The notes beneath the pieces were generated by a model, which ran no database searches, had not been told where the DNA came from, and worked only from the letters and a program-made list of their open reading frames with translations. The translations under genes and the position numbers were made by a program. DNA of 64,000 nucleotides from Petrotoga mexicana DSM 14811. GTDB taxonomy: Bacteria; Thermotogota; Thermotogae; Petrotogales; Petrotogaceae. Location: NCBI RefSeq assembly GCF_002895565.1, contig NZ_AZRN01000012.1:124001-188000 (forward strand). The letters run 5' to 3'. Of this stretch, positions 1-7,259 are shown piece by piece (the first letter of the stretch is position 1; each line of letters begins with the position of its first letter).

Positions 1-98
1 ATATTTACAATGCTCATACTCCTGAGGAATCATTAAGTATTTCATCAACGCAAAGAGTATACCAACTTTTAACTGAAGTATTAAAAAGAATAAAATAA
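1..98 (+). CDS. M20-family peptidase, C-terminal end only (cut by window edge)
   Basis: The window opens inside a reading frame that runs from base 3 to a TAA at 96-98. The last 31 residues begin IYNAHTPEESLSISS and end in a helix rich in Leu and Lys. A segment of the form HTPEE-S-L-SI-S near the C-terminus, followed by a closing amphipathic helix, is typical of M20 metallopeptidases such as PepD and PepT, where the His is a metal ligand. Only this tail is visible, so the substrate cannot be stated. A 17-bp hairpin follows at 126-166. The family call rests on a short segment and is moderate. Confidence 0.55.
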   Translation, partial: IYNAHTPEESLSISSTQRVYQLLTEVLKRIK

Positions 99-125
99 AG
101 GATAAAAAGAAATTCTCATACTAAA

Positions 126-166
126 AAAGTGTGTTAAATTACATTTCTAGTAATTTAACACACTTT
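126..166. terminator. 17-bp inverted repeat, possible terminator before the NSS transporter
   Basis: Bases 126-142 are the perfect reverse complement of 150-166, with a 7-nt loop. The arm contains GTGTGTTAAATT. It lies between the M20 gene and the transporter gene. Only three T residues follow it, so it may be an inefficient terminator or a processing hairpin. A nearly identical arm sequence occurs in the hairpin at 1961-2002 and again, without its partner arm, near 2674. Confidence 0.55.
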
Positions 167-266
167 AATGAGGAGGTGAATCTTTCTTATTACAAACATT
201 AAAAGATGATCAAACACTAGTTTCTGAAATACTTAAACACATATCGTACGAGGGGGTTTTAAAAAA

Positions 267-1784
267 ATGGAAAGACAACAATGGGGTAATAGAGGAGCAT
301 TTGTACTTGCCGCTATCGGTTCTGCTGCAGGTTTAGGGAATATATGGCGTTTCCCTTATATAGTATACCAAAATGGAGGAGGAGCTTTTTTAATACCATA
401 CTTTATAGCTATTCTTACTGCGGGATTACCACTTCTAATTTTAGAATTTTCAATGGGACAGAAAAATCAGTTAGGTGCGCCAGGAGCGATGGCTTCTGTT
501 AAGAAAAAATTCGGGAAGATAGGCTGGTGGACAGTACTATCGGCTTTTATTATTGTGACGTATTATGCTGTAATAATGGGATGGAGCATCGTTTATTTGG
601 TAGATAGTTTTACAGGTACTTGGATAGACACTGGTGTTCAGGAATATTTCTATGAGAATGTACTCCAACTTTCTTCTGGACCCGGTGATCTAGGTGGATT
701 TAGTATTCCTGTATTGCTTGGAGTTATTTTAACGTGGATATTAATATATTTTATCTTAAGAAAAGGTACAGAGAGCGTGGGCAAAGTCGTTTGGTTCACA
801 GTTCTAGCACCTATAGGGTTGTTAGTGGTATTAATTGTTCGTGCTGTTACTCTACCTGGTGCGATGAGTGGACTCAATTATTTTTTGCAACCAGATTTCT
901 CACGTTTGCTTGATTATCATGTCTGGATTGATGCTTATTCACAAGTATTCTTTACATTAAGTCTTGGTATGGGGATAATGTTTGCTTATGCAAGTTATCA
1001 ACCAAAAGATTCTGATATAACTAATAATGCTTTAATAACAGTATTAGCTAATACAAGTATTAGTTTTATGTCTGGTATAGCAGTTTTTGGGACATTAGGT
1101 TATATGTCGGTAACTCAAGGGGTACCGATAAGCGAAGTAGCTACTTCAGGTATTGGCTTGGCATTTGAAGTATTTCCAACCGCTATCAAATTGTTACCTG
1201 GAGGTCCAGCAGTAGTTACAACTATAGGGGTGATATTCTTTTTAACTTTACTTACCTTAGGAATTGATTCAGCTTTTTCATTAGTTGAATCCAATATTAC
1301 CGCTTTTGTAGATAAATTCAAGTGGGATAAAAGAAAAGTTACTCTATGGGTAATAGTTGTTTTGGGTATAGTAAGTTTACTTTTTACAACCAAAGGTGGT
1401 TTATATTGGCTTGATATAATTGACCATTATATAAACAATTATGGACTAGTCTTGGGAGGTATTTTAGAAGCCATTGTTATTGGTTGGTATTATTATCCTG
1501 AAAAGTTAAGAAGTTATGTTAACTCAGTTTCTGAATATAGGATTGGAAAATGGTGGAACACCATGATTAAATATATAGTACCAATCATATTAACTATATT
1601 TCTAATTTACAATTTTATTGGTGATATCACAAAACCATACGGAGATTACGCTCTGAGATACCAATGGTTAGGTGGTTGGGGGATGTTAATTGCTTTGCTT
1701 ATTGTAGTTACTTTATTAAACAAGATAGGTAACAGAAATATCATAGAAGTTACCAATACAGATCAAGCCTTAGAAGAGAATTGA
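267..1784 (+). CDS. Sodium-dependent amino-acid transporter, NSS (SNF) family, MetP-like
   Basis: A 505-residue polytopic membrane protein that should import an amino acid with sodium. Residues 23-31 (LGNIWRFPY) are the signature of the first transmembrane helix of neurotransmitter:sodium symporters, where unwound residues bind Na+ and substrate. The rest is a run of about 11-12 hydrophobic segments, the usual NSS length. The start ATG follows GAGGGGG at a good distance. A 40-residue membrane protein follows 15 bases downstream and resembles the MetS small subunit, so the pair may be a methionine/alanine importer like Corynebacterium MetPS. The substrate is inferred only from that pairing. 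The family is secure. Confidence 0.9.
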   Translation: MERQQWGNRGAFVLAAIGSAAGLGNIWRFPYIVYQNGGGAFLIPYFIAILTAGLPLLILEFSMGQKNQLGAPGAMASVKKKFGKIGWWTVLSAFIIVTYYAVIMGWSIVYLVDSFTGTWIDTGVQEYFYENVLQLSSGPGDLGGFSIPVLLGVILTWILIYFILRKGTESVGKVVWFTVLAPIGLLVVLIVRAVTLPGAMSGLNYFLQPDFSRLLDYHVWIDAYSQVFFTLSLGMGIMFAYASYQPKDSDITNNALITVLANTSISFMSGIAVFGTLGYMSVTQGVPISEVATSGIGLAFEVFPTAIKLLPGGPAVVTTIGVIFFLTLLTLGIDSAFSLVESNITAFVDKFKWDKRKVTLWVIVVLGIVSLLFTTKGGLYWLDIIDHYINNYGLVLGGILEAIVIGWYYYPEKLRSYVNSVSEYRIGKWWNTMIKYIVPIILTIFLIYNFIGDITKPYGDYALRYQWLGGWGMLIALLIVVTLLNKIGNRNIIEVTNTDQALEEN

Positions 1785-1799
1785 GAGGAGGAATTTAAT

Positions 1800-1922
1800 A
1801 TGACATCTTCAGCTATAGTTGTTCTTGTTATTGTCCTAGTAATTTTAGGCGGAGGATTATTTATCACGCTTAATAAAGCAATTAATTCTTCAAAAAATTC
1901 ACAGAAGAAAAAGAAAAAGTAG
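1800..1922 (+). CDS. MetS-like small subunit of the NSS transporter (40 aa)
   Basis: A short gene with a strong ribosome site (GAGAGGAGG, 1783-1791) just after the transporter stop, clearly in the same transcript. The product starts MTSSAIVVLV, has one hydrophobic helix of about 22 residues with a GGG motif, and ends in a lysine-rich tail (KKKKK), the topology expected of a single-span membrane peptide. The MTxSAI start, one membrane helix and position directly after an NSS gene match the methionine/alanine importer small subunit family (MetS), which Corynebacterium MetP needs for function. At 40 residues it is shorter than that subunit. The specific role is inferred. Confidence 0.72.
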   Translation: MTSSAIVVLVIVLVILGGGLFITLNKAINSSKNSQKKKKK

Positions 1923-1960
1923 TATCTTCTTACAAAAATATAAATAGGGTTCTTATACTT

Positions 1961-2002
1961 AAGTAGTGTGTTAAATTATATTTTCAATTTAACACACTAC
2001 TT
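1961..2002. terminator. 17-bp hairpin after the NSS/MetS pair
   Basis: Bases 1961-1977 pair perfectly with 1986-2002 around an 8-nt loop. The stem is AAGTAGTGTGTTAAATT and a short T-rich stretch follows (TTAATTTT). It could terminate the transporter transcript and possibly also the convergent CGGC gene. The 3' arm continues directly into the 68-bp sequence repeated at 2674-2741. Confidence 0.65.
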
Positions 2003-2055
2003 AATTTTCAGGTTTAATTAAGGCCAGTTATCACATCTCAATGTTAAATTTTTAT
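1988..2055. repeat. 68-bp direct repeat, copy 1
   Basis: This stretch recurs at 2674-2741 with a single difference (A versus G at the twelfth base). It contains TTCAGGTTTAATTAAGGCC and ends in TTAAATTTTTAT. The copies bracket the CGGC-domain gene on the minus strand. In this copy the first 15 bases are the 3' arm of a hairpin; in copy 2 that hairpin is broken. Confidence 0.9.
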
Positions 2056-2144
2056 GTAGAATCTGAAGGAAGCCATAGGCAAAGTCCTCGTCCATACAAT
2101 TGGCCCTTTGCTTTTTTAACTGGCATACATGAATAGTCACAAAC

Positions 2145-2591
2145 CTAATCATAATTCAAACGCGTGGTTTCATCTGTTAGAGTTGGAGCCAAAAGTGTTT
2201 CCCATTCCGGTGAGTCCCAACTTTTTAAATTTGAGTGTGTTATGTAGTATTTTTGAGGTATAGGATGAGTTCCAATCACGACTTTTACGCCAAATTTTTC
2301 TTCTATGAATTTTTTGAAGTAAGATACATAAGGACATGGAGGATACCCGACTATCATGCCTGTGGCTAAATGAATTACTTCTACTCCATTTTTTATCATT
2401 TCATCAGGAGCATATTCGATGTTTCCACCGGGACATCCACCGCACGTTGTGTATCCGACTATTTCAACTTCCTTTTCCTTGTAAATTTCGAAAGCCCCTT
2501 CACGTTTTTCAAGGGATCTAAAACATTTTCCTCCTGCACATGTACGATAACGATCGCATATAATGATCCCTAACTTGATCTTTTCCATCAT
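2145..2591 (-). CDS. CGGC domain-containing protein
   Basis: A 148-residue cytosolic protein with an N-terminal CDRYRTCAGGKC cluster and a central TTCGGCPGG motif, the Cys-Gly-Gly-Cys signature of the CGGC family. The spaced cysteines suggest metal or cluster binding, but the family has no established reaction that I can name. The start has AGGAGGT six bases upstream and two adjacent ATG codons, of which the first is taken. The gene stands alone, opposite in direction to both neighbours, and is enclosed by the two copies of a 68-bp direct repeat. This suggests it was inserted or duplicated as a unit. Confidence 0.75.
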   Translation of the reverse strand: MMEKIKLGIIICDRYRTCAGGKCFRSLEKREGAFEIYKEKEVEIVGYTTCGGCPGGNIEYAPDEMIKNGVEVIHLATGMIVGYPPCPYVSYFKKFIEEKFGVKVVIGTHPIPQKYYITHSNLKSWDSPEWETLLAPTLTDETTRLNYD

Positions 2592-2673
2592 TTACCTCCT
2601 TCAACGGGATAAAAGTTTTTCAACACAAACATTCCCAGATAATCCCTAACCTTCCCACAATTTCACATAATAT

Positions 2674-2741
2674 TTTAACACACTGCTTAATTTTCAGGTT
2701 TAATTAAGGCCAGTTATCACATCTCAATGTTAAATTTTTAT
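2674..2741. repeat. 68-bp direct repeat, copy 2
   Basis: Matches 1988-2055 at 67 of 68 positions. Outside these limits the sequences differ, so the boundaries are sharp. It ends about 30 bases before the phased repeat array of the next promoter. Confidence 0.9.
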
Positions 2742-2770
2742 AATGAAATATTTTTCATGAAATTTTTTTC

Positions 2771-2830
2771 ATATCGGCAATAATCGCTTCTAATCGTCAA
2801 TAAACGACTGTAATCGTCTGTAACCGAGTT
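2771..2830 (+). promoter_or_regulatory. Helically phased 10-bp repeat array upstream of a promoter
   Basis: Five consecutive 10-base units begin TAATCG, TAATCG, TAAACG, TAATCG and TAACCG at 2781, 2791, 2801, 2811 and 2821. A degenerate sixth (ATATCG) starts at 2771. The last unit abuts the -35 box. Repeats at one helical turn, immediately upstream of a promoter, are what an activator or cooperative regulator bound along one face of the DNA would need. The regulator is unknown. Confidence 0.75.
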
Positions 2831-2858
2831 TGACTTCTCTCGCTTATGTGATTATAAT
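2830..2858 (+). promoter_or_regulatory. Sigma-70-type promoter of the aminotransferase/buk/ptb operon
   Basis: TTGACT at 2830-2835 and TATAAT at 2853-2858 are separated by exactly 17 bases. The predicted start of transcription is near 2865, about 30 bases before the ATG. The -35 box directly follows the phased repeat array. Confidence 0.8.
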
Positions 2859-2896
2859 TGAATTGTAGGATAAATAACGAAAAAGGGGGATAAAAT

Positions 2897-4138
2897 ATGA
2901 ACCTTGAAAAAAAGTTTTCACAAGTTGCAAGAACTGCAAAAGCAAGCATTATAAGGGAATTATTGAAGGTAGCTTCTGATCCAGAGATGATATCTTTTGG
3001 CGGAGGGGTGCCCGATCCAGAAACTTTTCCTCGAGAAGAATTAGGAGAAATTGCTGCAAAAATTGTTAAAGAAGAATACAAAATAACTCTTCAGTATGGT
3101 CCTACTGAGGGAGACAACGAGTTAAAAAACGCTTATATAAATCTACTAAAAAAACACGAAGGAATAGAAGGCGTATTCCCTGAGAATATGTTGATAACTG
3201 TTGGTTCCCAGCAAGCTTTGCAATTGGTAGGGTTGGCTTTGCTTGATGAAGATTCTTACTGCGCGGTAGGAAAACCGGTCTATTTAGGTGCAGTCAGTGC
3301 TTTTAGACAAATGTTTCCAAAATTTTTGGAAATACCGCTGGAAGATGATGGAATGAATGTCGATATCCTTGAAGAAAAGTTAAATGAATTGGTAAATAAT
3401 GAAGAAATTGATAAGTTTAAATTCGTTTACGTAGTACCAACATTTCAAAATCCTGCAGGGGTAACTATGTCACTAGAAAAAAGAAAGAGATTAATTAACT
3501 TAGCACATAAATATGACTTTTTGATTGTTGAAGATGATCCATACGGTGCGTTGAGATTTGAGGGAGAGTCAATTCCTTCAATTTACTCTCTCGAACCAGA
3601 AAGAACGATCTTATTGAATACCTTTTCTAAAATTTTGTGTCCCGGTTTGAGAATTGGGATAATTATCGCTTCAAAAGATTTAGTAAGAAAGCTTACAATC
3701 CTTAAACAAGGTGTAGATCTATGTACCCCATCCTTGACACAGAGATTAGCCGCTAGATACCTCCAAGCCTATGATAGGATCCAACAGTTAAAACCCACAT
3801 TAGAACTTTATAAGTCAAAGAAAGATACGATGTTGAACGCTCTAGAAAAGGAATTCGGTGATATGCAAGGGGTAAGCTGGACTCGCCCGGAAGGCGGCCT
3901 TTTCATATGGTTAACTTTTCCTGAATGGGTAGATACTATGGAAATGTTTGAAGAAGCAAAGAAGAACAAAGTATTGTACGTTCCAGGAGAAGCATTTTAT
4001 GTAAACGAGGTCGAAAAAAATCACATGCGATTATCTTTCTGTCTTCCTTCACACGAAGAAATAAAAGAGGGAATAAGAAGATTGAGAAAAGTTGTAGAAA
4101 ATTATGTAAATGCGAATTCGATGCGGAGCAAATCCTAA
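2897..4138 (+). CDS. PLP-dependent class I/II aminotransferase (LysN/AraT-like)
   Basis: A 413-residue fold-type I enzyme that should move an amino group from an amino acid to a 2-oxoacid. Visible landmarks are Asn185-Pro186 in QNPAG, Asp213 and Tyr216 in DDPY, the Schiff-base Lys245 in NTFSKILCPG, and Arg252 that binds the substrate carboxylate. The N-terminal segment MISFGGGVPDPETFP is typical of the 2-aminoadipate / aromatic / branched-chain subgroup. It is the first gene behind the phased-repeat promoter and precedes buk and ptb by 27 bases, so it most likely supplies 2-oxoacids to the downstream oxidoreductase. Exact substrate preference cannot be read from sequence. Confidence 0.85.
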   Translation: MNLEKKFSQVARTAKASIIRELLKVASDPEMISFGGGVPDPETFPREELGEIAAKIVKEEYKITLQYGPTEGDNELKNAYINLLKKHEGIEGVFPENMLITVGSQQALQLVGLALLDEDSYCAVGKPVYLGAVSAFRQMFPKFLEIPLEDDGMNVDILEEKLNELVNNEEIDKFKFVYVVPTFQNPAGVTMSLEKRKRLINLAHKYDFLIVEDDPYGALRFEGESIPSIYSLEPERTILLNTFSKILCPGLRIGIIIASKDLVRKLTILKQGVDLCTPSLTQRLAARYLQAYDRIQQLKPTLELYKSKKDTMLNALEKEFGDMQGVSWTRPEGGLFIWLTFPEWVDTMEMFEEAKKNKVLYVPGEAFYVNEVEKNHMRLSFCLPSHEEIKEGIRRLRKVVENYVNANSMRSKS

Positions 4139-4165
4139 AAAACTAATTGTAGGAGGAGCTTTTTT

Positions 4166-5254
4166 ATGTATAAAATATTGGTCATAAATCCAGGTGCAAC
4201 GTCCACGAAGTTGTCGATTTTTGAAGATGATAAAGAAGTAATCTCGGAAAGTATCGAACACTCCAGTAGTGAGATTGAAAATTGTAAAACGATTATGGAC
4301 CAACTGCCCTTTCGTAAAAAATGTGTAGAGGATTTTCTTAAAAGATGCAACATATCTATCGATGAATTAGATGCGATAGCTGCTAGAGGGGGGATACTCC
4401 CTCCCATGAAAAGTGGAACTTACCGTGTGAATGAGGATATGGTTAATTATCTTAAAACCAAAACAAGAGTTGAACACGCATCGAACCTAGCTGCTGTAAT
4501 AGCCTTTGAACTATCAAAGAATTCCTCGAAAGACTTACCTGTTTTCATTACCGATCCTATTTCTGTTGATGAGTTTATCCCGGAGTCGAGAATTTCAGGA
4601 ATACCACAACTTGAAAGACACAGTTTATTCCACGCTTTGAACATGAAAATAGTTGCAAGATTCGCTGCTAAAGAATTGAACAAAGAATATGAAAAATGTA
4701 ATTTTGTTATAGCTCACTTAGGTGGTGGAATCTCCGTTGGTGCCCAAAGAAAAGGCCTTATGATTGATGTTAACAATGCAACAGATGAAGGTCCTTTTAG
4801 CTCGCAAAGAACGGGAGAATTACCAATGAGGGACCTTGCAAAATGGATTTTTAAAAACATGTCTTCTTACTCCAAAAATGATGCCACATCTACATTTGTA
4901 GGAAAAGGAGGTTTGTTTGCGTATTTAAAAACACCAAGTTTAAAAGACGCTTTAAAGCTCGCAGAAAAAGATGAATATGCAAAATTAATTGTAGAAGCCA
5001 TGGCGTACCAAGTTGCAAAGGAAATAGGTGGCATGGCAGCAATCTTAGGCGGAAATCTCGATGCTATTATACTAACTGGTGGAATGGCTCATAGCGATTA
5101 CTTTGTTGAATTGATCAAAAGAAGGATCGATAAGTTAGGAGTGGTAATGGTTTACCCTGGGGCTTATGAGATGGAAGGACTCGCCTTAGGAGCTTTGAGA
5201 GCGCTCAAACAGTTGGAAGATACTAAAGTATGGGAGGGTGAAAATATTTCATGA
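4166..5254 (+). CDS. buk: Butyrate kinase (first copy)
   Basis: A 362-residue ASKHA-fold acyl kinase that converts acyl phosphate plus ADP to the free acid plus ATP in the cytosol. The N-terminus KILVINPGATSTKLSIFED is the phosphate-1 motif, HLGGGISVGA is the second, and LTGGMAHSDYF the adenosine motif. Arg and His residues typical of the acetate/butyrate kinase family are present (RHSLFHALN). A strong AGGAGGAGC site precedes the ATG. Its last four bases overlap the start of ptb (ATGA). A second, diverged copy follows ptb, so the two may differ in chain-length or branched-chain preference. Confidence 0.92.
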   Translation: MYKILVINPGATSTKLSIFEDDKEVISESIEHSSSEIENCKTIMDQLPFRKKCVEDFLKRCNISIDELDAIAARGGILPPMKSGTYRVNEDMVNYLKTKTRVEHASNLAAVIAFELSKNSSKDLPVFITDPISVDEFIPESRISGIPQLERHSLFHALNMKIVARFAAKELNKEYEKCNFVIAHLGGGISVGAQRKGLMIDVNNATDEGPFSSQRTGELPMRDLAKWIFKNMSSYSKNDATSTFVGKGGLFAYLKTPSLKDALKLAEKDEYAKLIVEAMAYQVAKEIGGMAAILGGNLDAIILTGGMAHSDYFVELIKRRIDKLGVVMVYPGAYEMEGLALGALRALKQLEDTKVWEGENIS

Positions 5255-6159
5255 AAATTGAGAGTATTAGACAAATTATCGAATTAGTAAAAAATGAAGG
5301 TAGATCAAAAACGATTGCGGTGGCAGCAGCTGAAGATGATGTTGTCTTGAAAGCCGTTCAAAAAGCTAAGGAAATTGATTTATGTAACTTTATCTTGTAC
5401 GGAGATAAAACAAAGATCCAACAGATAGCAGAAGAAATCGGACTTGATACCACCAACATAGAAATCAGAGATGCTTCAACTCCTCTTGAAGCAGCAAAAG
5501 GCGCAATACAAGCCGTTGCCAACGGAGAAGCTGATCTACCTATGAAAGGAAAACTTAACACCTCTGAGATTTTATCGGTATATTTAAAGGATGAATATGG
5601 TTTAAAAACTGGAAAAACGATGAATTTAGTTTGTGTCTTTGAAATACCTAGATACCACAAGTTGTTGATAATCTCTGATGCCGGCATGGTGATAGCTCCA
5701 ACTCTTGAACAGAAGGTTGATATTATAAACAACGCTGTATCAGTTGCACATAAGTTAGGTATACAAACACCAAAAGTAGCTGTTGTAGGGGCATTGGAAC
5801 AGGTTAACCCCAAGATGCCTGCAACAGTAGACGCAGCGATATTAACTCAAATGTACAGAAGAGGGCAGATAAAAGGGTGCATAGTAGACGGACCATTCGC
5901 TATGGACAATGCTATATCTAAAGAAGCCGCTATACATAAAGGAATAAACAGTGAAGTCGCTGGAGATGCGGATATATTAATTATGCCGGATATAGAAGCG
6001 GGAAATATATTGTACAAGACCTTAGTATATTTCGCCGATGCAAAACTGGCAAGTTCAATTGTAGGAGGCAAAAAACCGGTAGTTTTAACATCGAGAGCAG
6101 ATAGTGATGAATCCAAACTCAACGCTATGGCGTTTTCAATCCTGATGTCTACAATTTAA
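5251..6159 (+). CDS. ptb: Phosphate butyryltransferase
   Basis: 302 residues, the usual length for phosphotransbutyrylase. It exchanges CoA for phosphate on butyryl-CoA or branched acyl-CoA, giving the acyl phosphate that butyrate kinase uses. The sequence shows the phosphate acetyl/butyryltransferase pattern: PMKGKLNTSEIL in the middle, VVGALEQVNPKMPAT, and the C-terminal DILIMPDIEAGNILYKTL with SIVGGKKPVVLTSRADS, which forms the CoA and phosphate sites. It starts with ATGA overlapping the buk stop and has GGGAGGGTGA upstream, so the two are translationally coupled. It sits between two buk genes, an arrangement I recall from Thermotoga. Confidence 0.92.
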   Translation: MKIESIRQIIELVKNEGRSKTIAVAAAEDDVVLKAVQKAKEIDLCNFILYGDKTKIQQIAEEIGLDTTNIEIRDASTPLEAAKGAIQAVANGEADLPMKGKLNTSEILSVYLKDEYGLKTGKTMNLVCVFEIPRYHKLLIISDAGMVIAPTLEQKVDIINNAVSVAHKLGIQTPKVAVVGALEQVNPKMPATVDAAILTQMYRRGQIKGCIVDGPFAMDNAISKEAAIHKGINSEVAGDADILIMPDIEAGNILYKTLVYFADAKLASSIVGGKKPVVLTSRADSDESKLNAMAFSILMSTI

Positions 6160-6173
6160 AAAGGAGAATTCAT

Positions 6174-7241
6174 ATGTATAAAATTCTCGTTATAAACCCT
6201 GGTTCTACATCAACAAAAATTGCTGTTTATGAAGATGAGAATCAAAGACTAAAAAAAGTCATAGATCATGATGTCAATGAACTGAAAAAATACAAGAGTG
6301 TTGCCGATCAATACGAATTTAGAAAGAATACGATTTTACAGTTCTTGAATGAAGAAGGAATAAACTTACACAGTTTTTCAGCCATCATTGGGCGCGGAGG
6401 ACTCTTAAGACCTATACCAAGTGGGACTTATGAAATAACCGATCAGATGCTAGAAGAATTACGAAGCGCTAAATACGGAGAACACGAATCGAATTTAGGG
6501 GCTCTTATAGCAAACGAACTAGCTAAGCAGATTGGTGTAAAAGCTTACATAGCCGATCCTGTTGTGGTGGATGAGATGGAAGATATAGCAAGAATTTCAG
6601 GCCATTCACTTTTCCAAAGAAAATCTATTTTCCACGCTCTAAATCAAAAAGCTGTGGCAAGATCGCTCAGTGAAAAATTGGGTCGTAATTATCAAGATTT
6701 AAATCTCATCGTTGTTCATATGGGCGGAGGTATATCCGTCGGAGCTCATAAAAAAGGCAGGGTAGTTGATGTGAACAACGCTCTTGATGGAGACGGCCCT
6801 TTTACCCCAGAAAGATCAGGAACGTTACCCCTTGTTGGGTTTATAGACCTTTGCTATTCAGGAAAGTATTCTGAAGATGAAATAAGAAAGCTCATAAAAG
6901 GTAATGGAGGGTTAATTGCTTATTTAGGTACCAACGATGTAAGAGAAGTTGTAAAAAGAATAAAAAGCGGAGATAAAGAGGCTGAATTAGTATATTCTGG
7001 ATTGATACATCAAATTGTCAAATGGATAGGAAAAATGTCAGCTGTATTGAATTTTGACGTTGATGCCATAGCTTTAACTGGAGGAATGGCATACGAAAAT
7101 GAATTTCTTGTCCCTCAAATAAAAGAAAAAGTAAGTTTCATCGCCCCTGTTTATGTGTTTCCTGGAGGAGACGAAGAAAAAGCCTTAGCCCTAGCAGCAG
7201 TTAGAGTTCTAAAAAAAGAAGAACAAGCAAAAATGTACTAA
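6174..7241 (+). CDS. buk: Butyrate kinase (second copy)
   Basis: A 355-residue second member of the acetate/butyrate kinase family, clearly homologous to the first copy but diverged along its whole length. Motifs are KILVINPGSTSTKIAVYED at the N-terminus, VHMGGGISVGAHKKG in the middle and LTGGMAYENEF near the C-terminus. The ribosome site AAAGGAG lies seven bases before the ATG, 14 bases after ptb. The divergence suggests an old duplication and a different acid product (for example isobutyrate or isovalerate versus butyrate), but that is inference. Confidence 0.9.
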   Translation: MYKILVINPGSTSTKIAVYEDENQRLKKVIDHDVNELKKYKSVADQYEFRKNTILQFLNEEGINLHSFSAIIGRGGLLRPIPSGTYEITDQMLEELRSAKYGEHESNLGALIANELAKQIGVKAYIADPVVVDEMEDIARISGHSLFQRKSIFHALNQKAVARSLSEKLGRNYQDLNLIVVHMGGGISVGAHKKGRVVDVNNALDGDGPFTPERSGTLPLVGFIDLCYSGKYSEDEIRKLIKGNGGLIAYLGTNDVREVVKRIKSGDKEAELVYSGLIHQIVKWIGKMSAVLNFDVDAIALTGGMAYENEFLVPQIKEKVSFIAPVYVFPGGDEEKALALAAVRVLKKEEQAKMY

Positions 7242-7259
7242 TAAAGGAGCTCTAAATCC

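Larger units (their letters stand above)
2592..2896. other. Intergenic control region of the amino-acid fermentation operon
   Basis: This 305-base gap holds the divergent start of the CGGC gene, the second copy of the 68-bp direct repeat (2674-2741), a T-rich stretch (2742-2770), an array of 10-bp phased repeats (2771-2830) and a consensus promoter (2830-2858). The ribosome site AAAGGGGGAT follows just before the aminotransferase ATG. No gene is seen in it. Confidence 0.8.

Noticed and set aside
99-266. Riboswitch upstream of the amino-acid transporter
   Set aside because: Apart from the 17-bp hairpin I found no conserved core of a glycine, lysine, SAM or T-box element.
176-338. Small reading frames after AGGAGG (171-176) upstream of the NSS gene, including an 8-codon GTG frame (176-202) and a longer frame that runs into the transporter gene
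   Set aside because: The 8-codon frame is too short to judge, and the longer one has no ATG, GTG or TTG at the right distance and overlaps the real gene out of frame.
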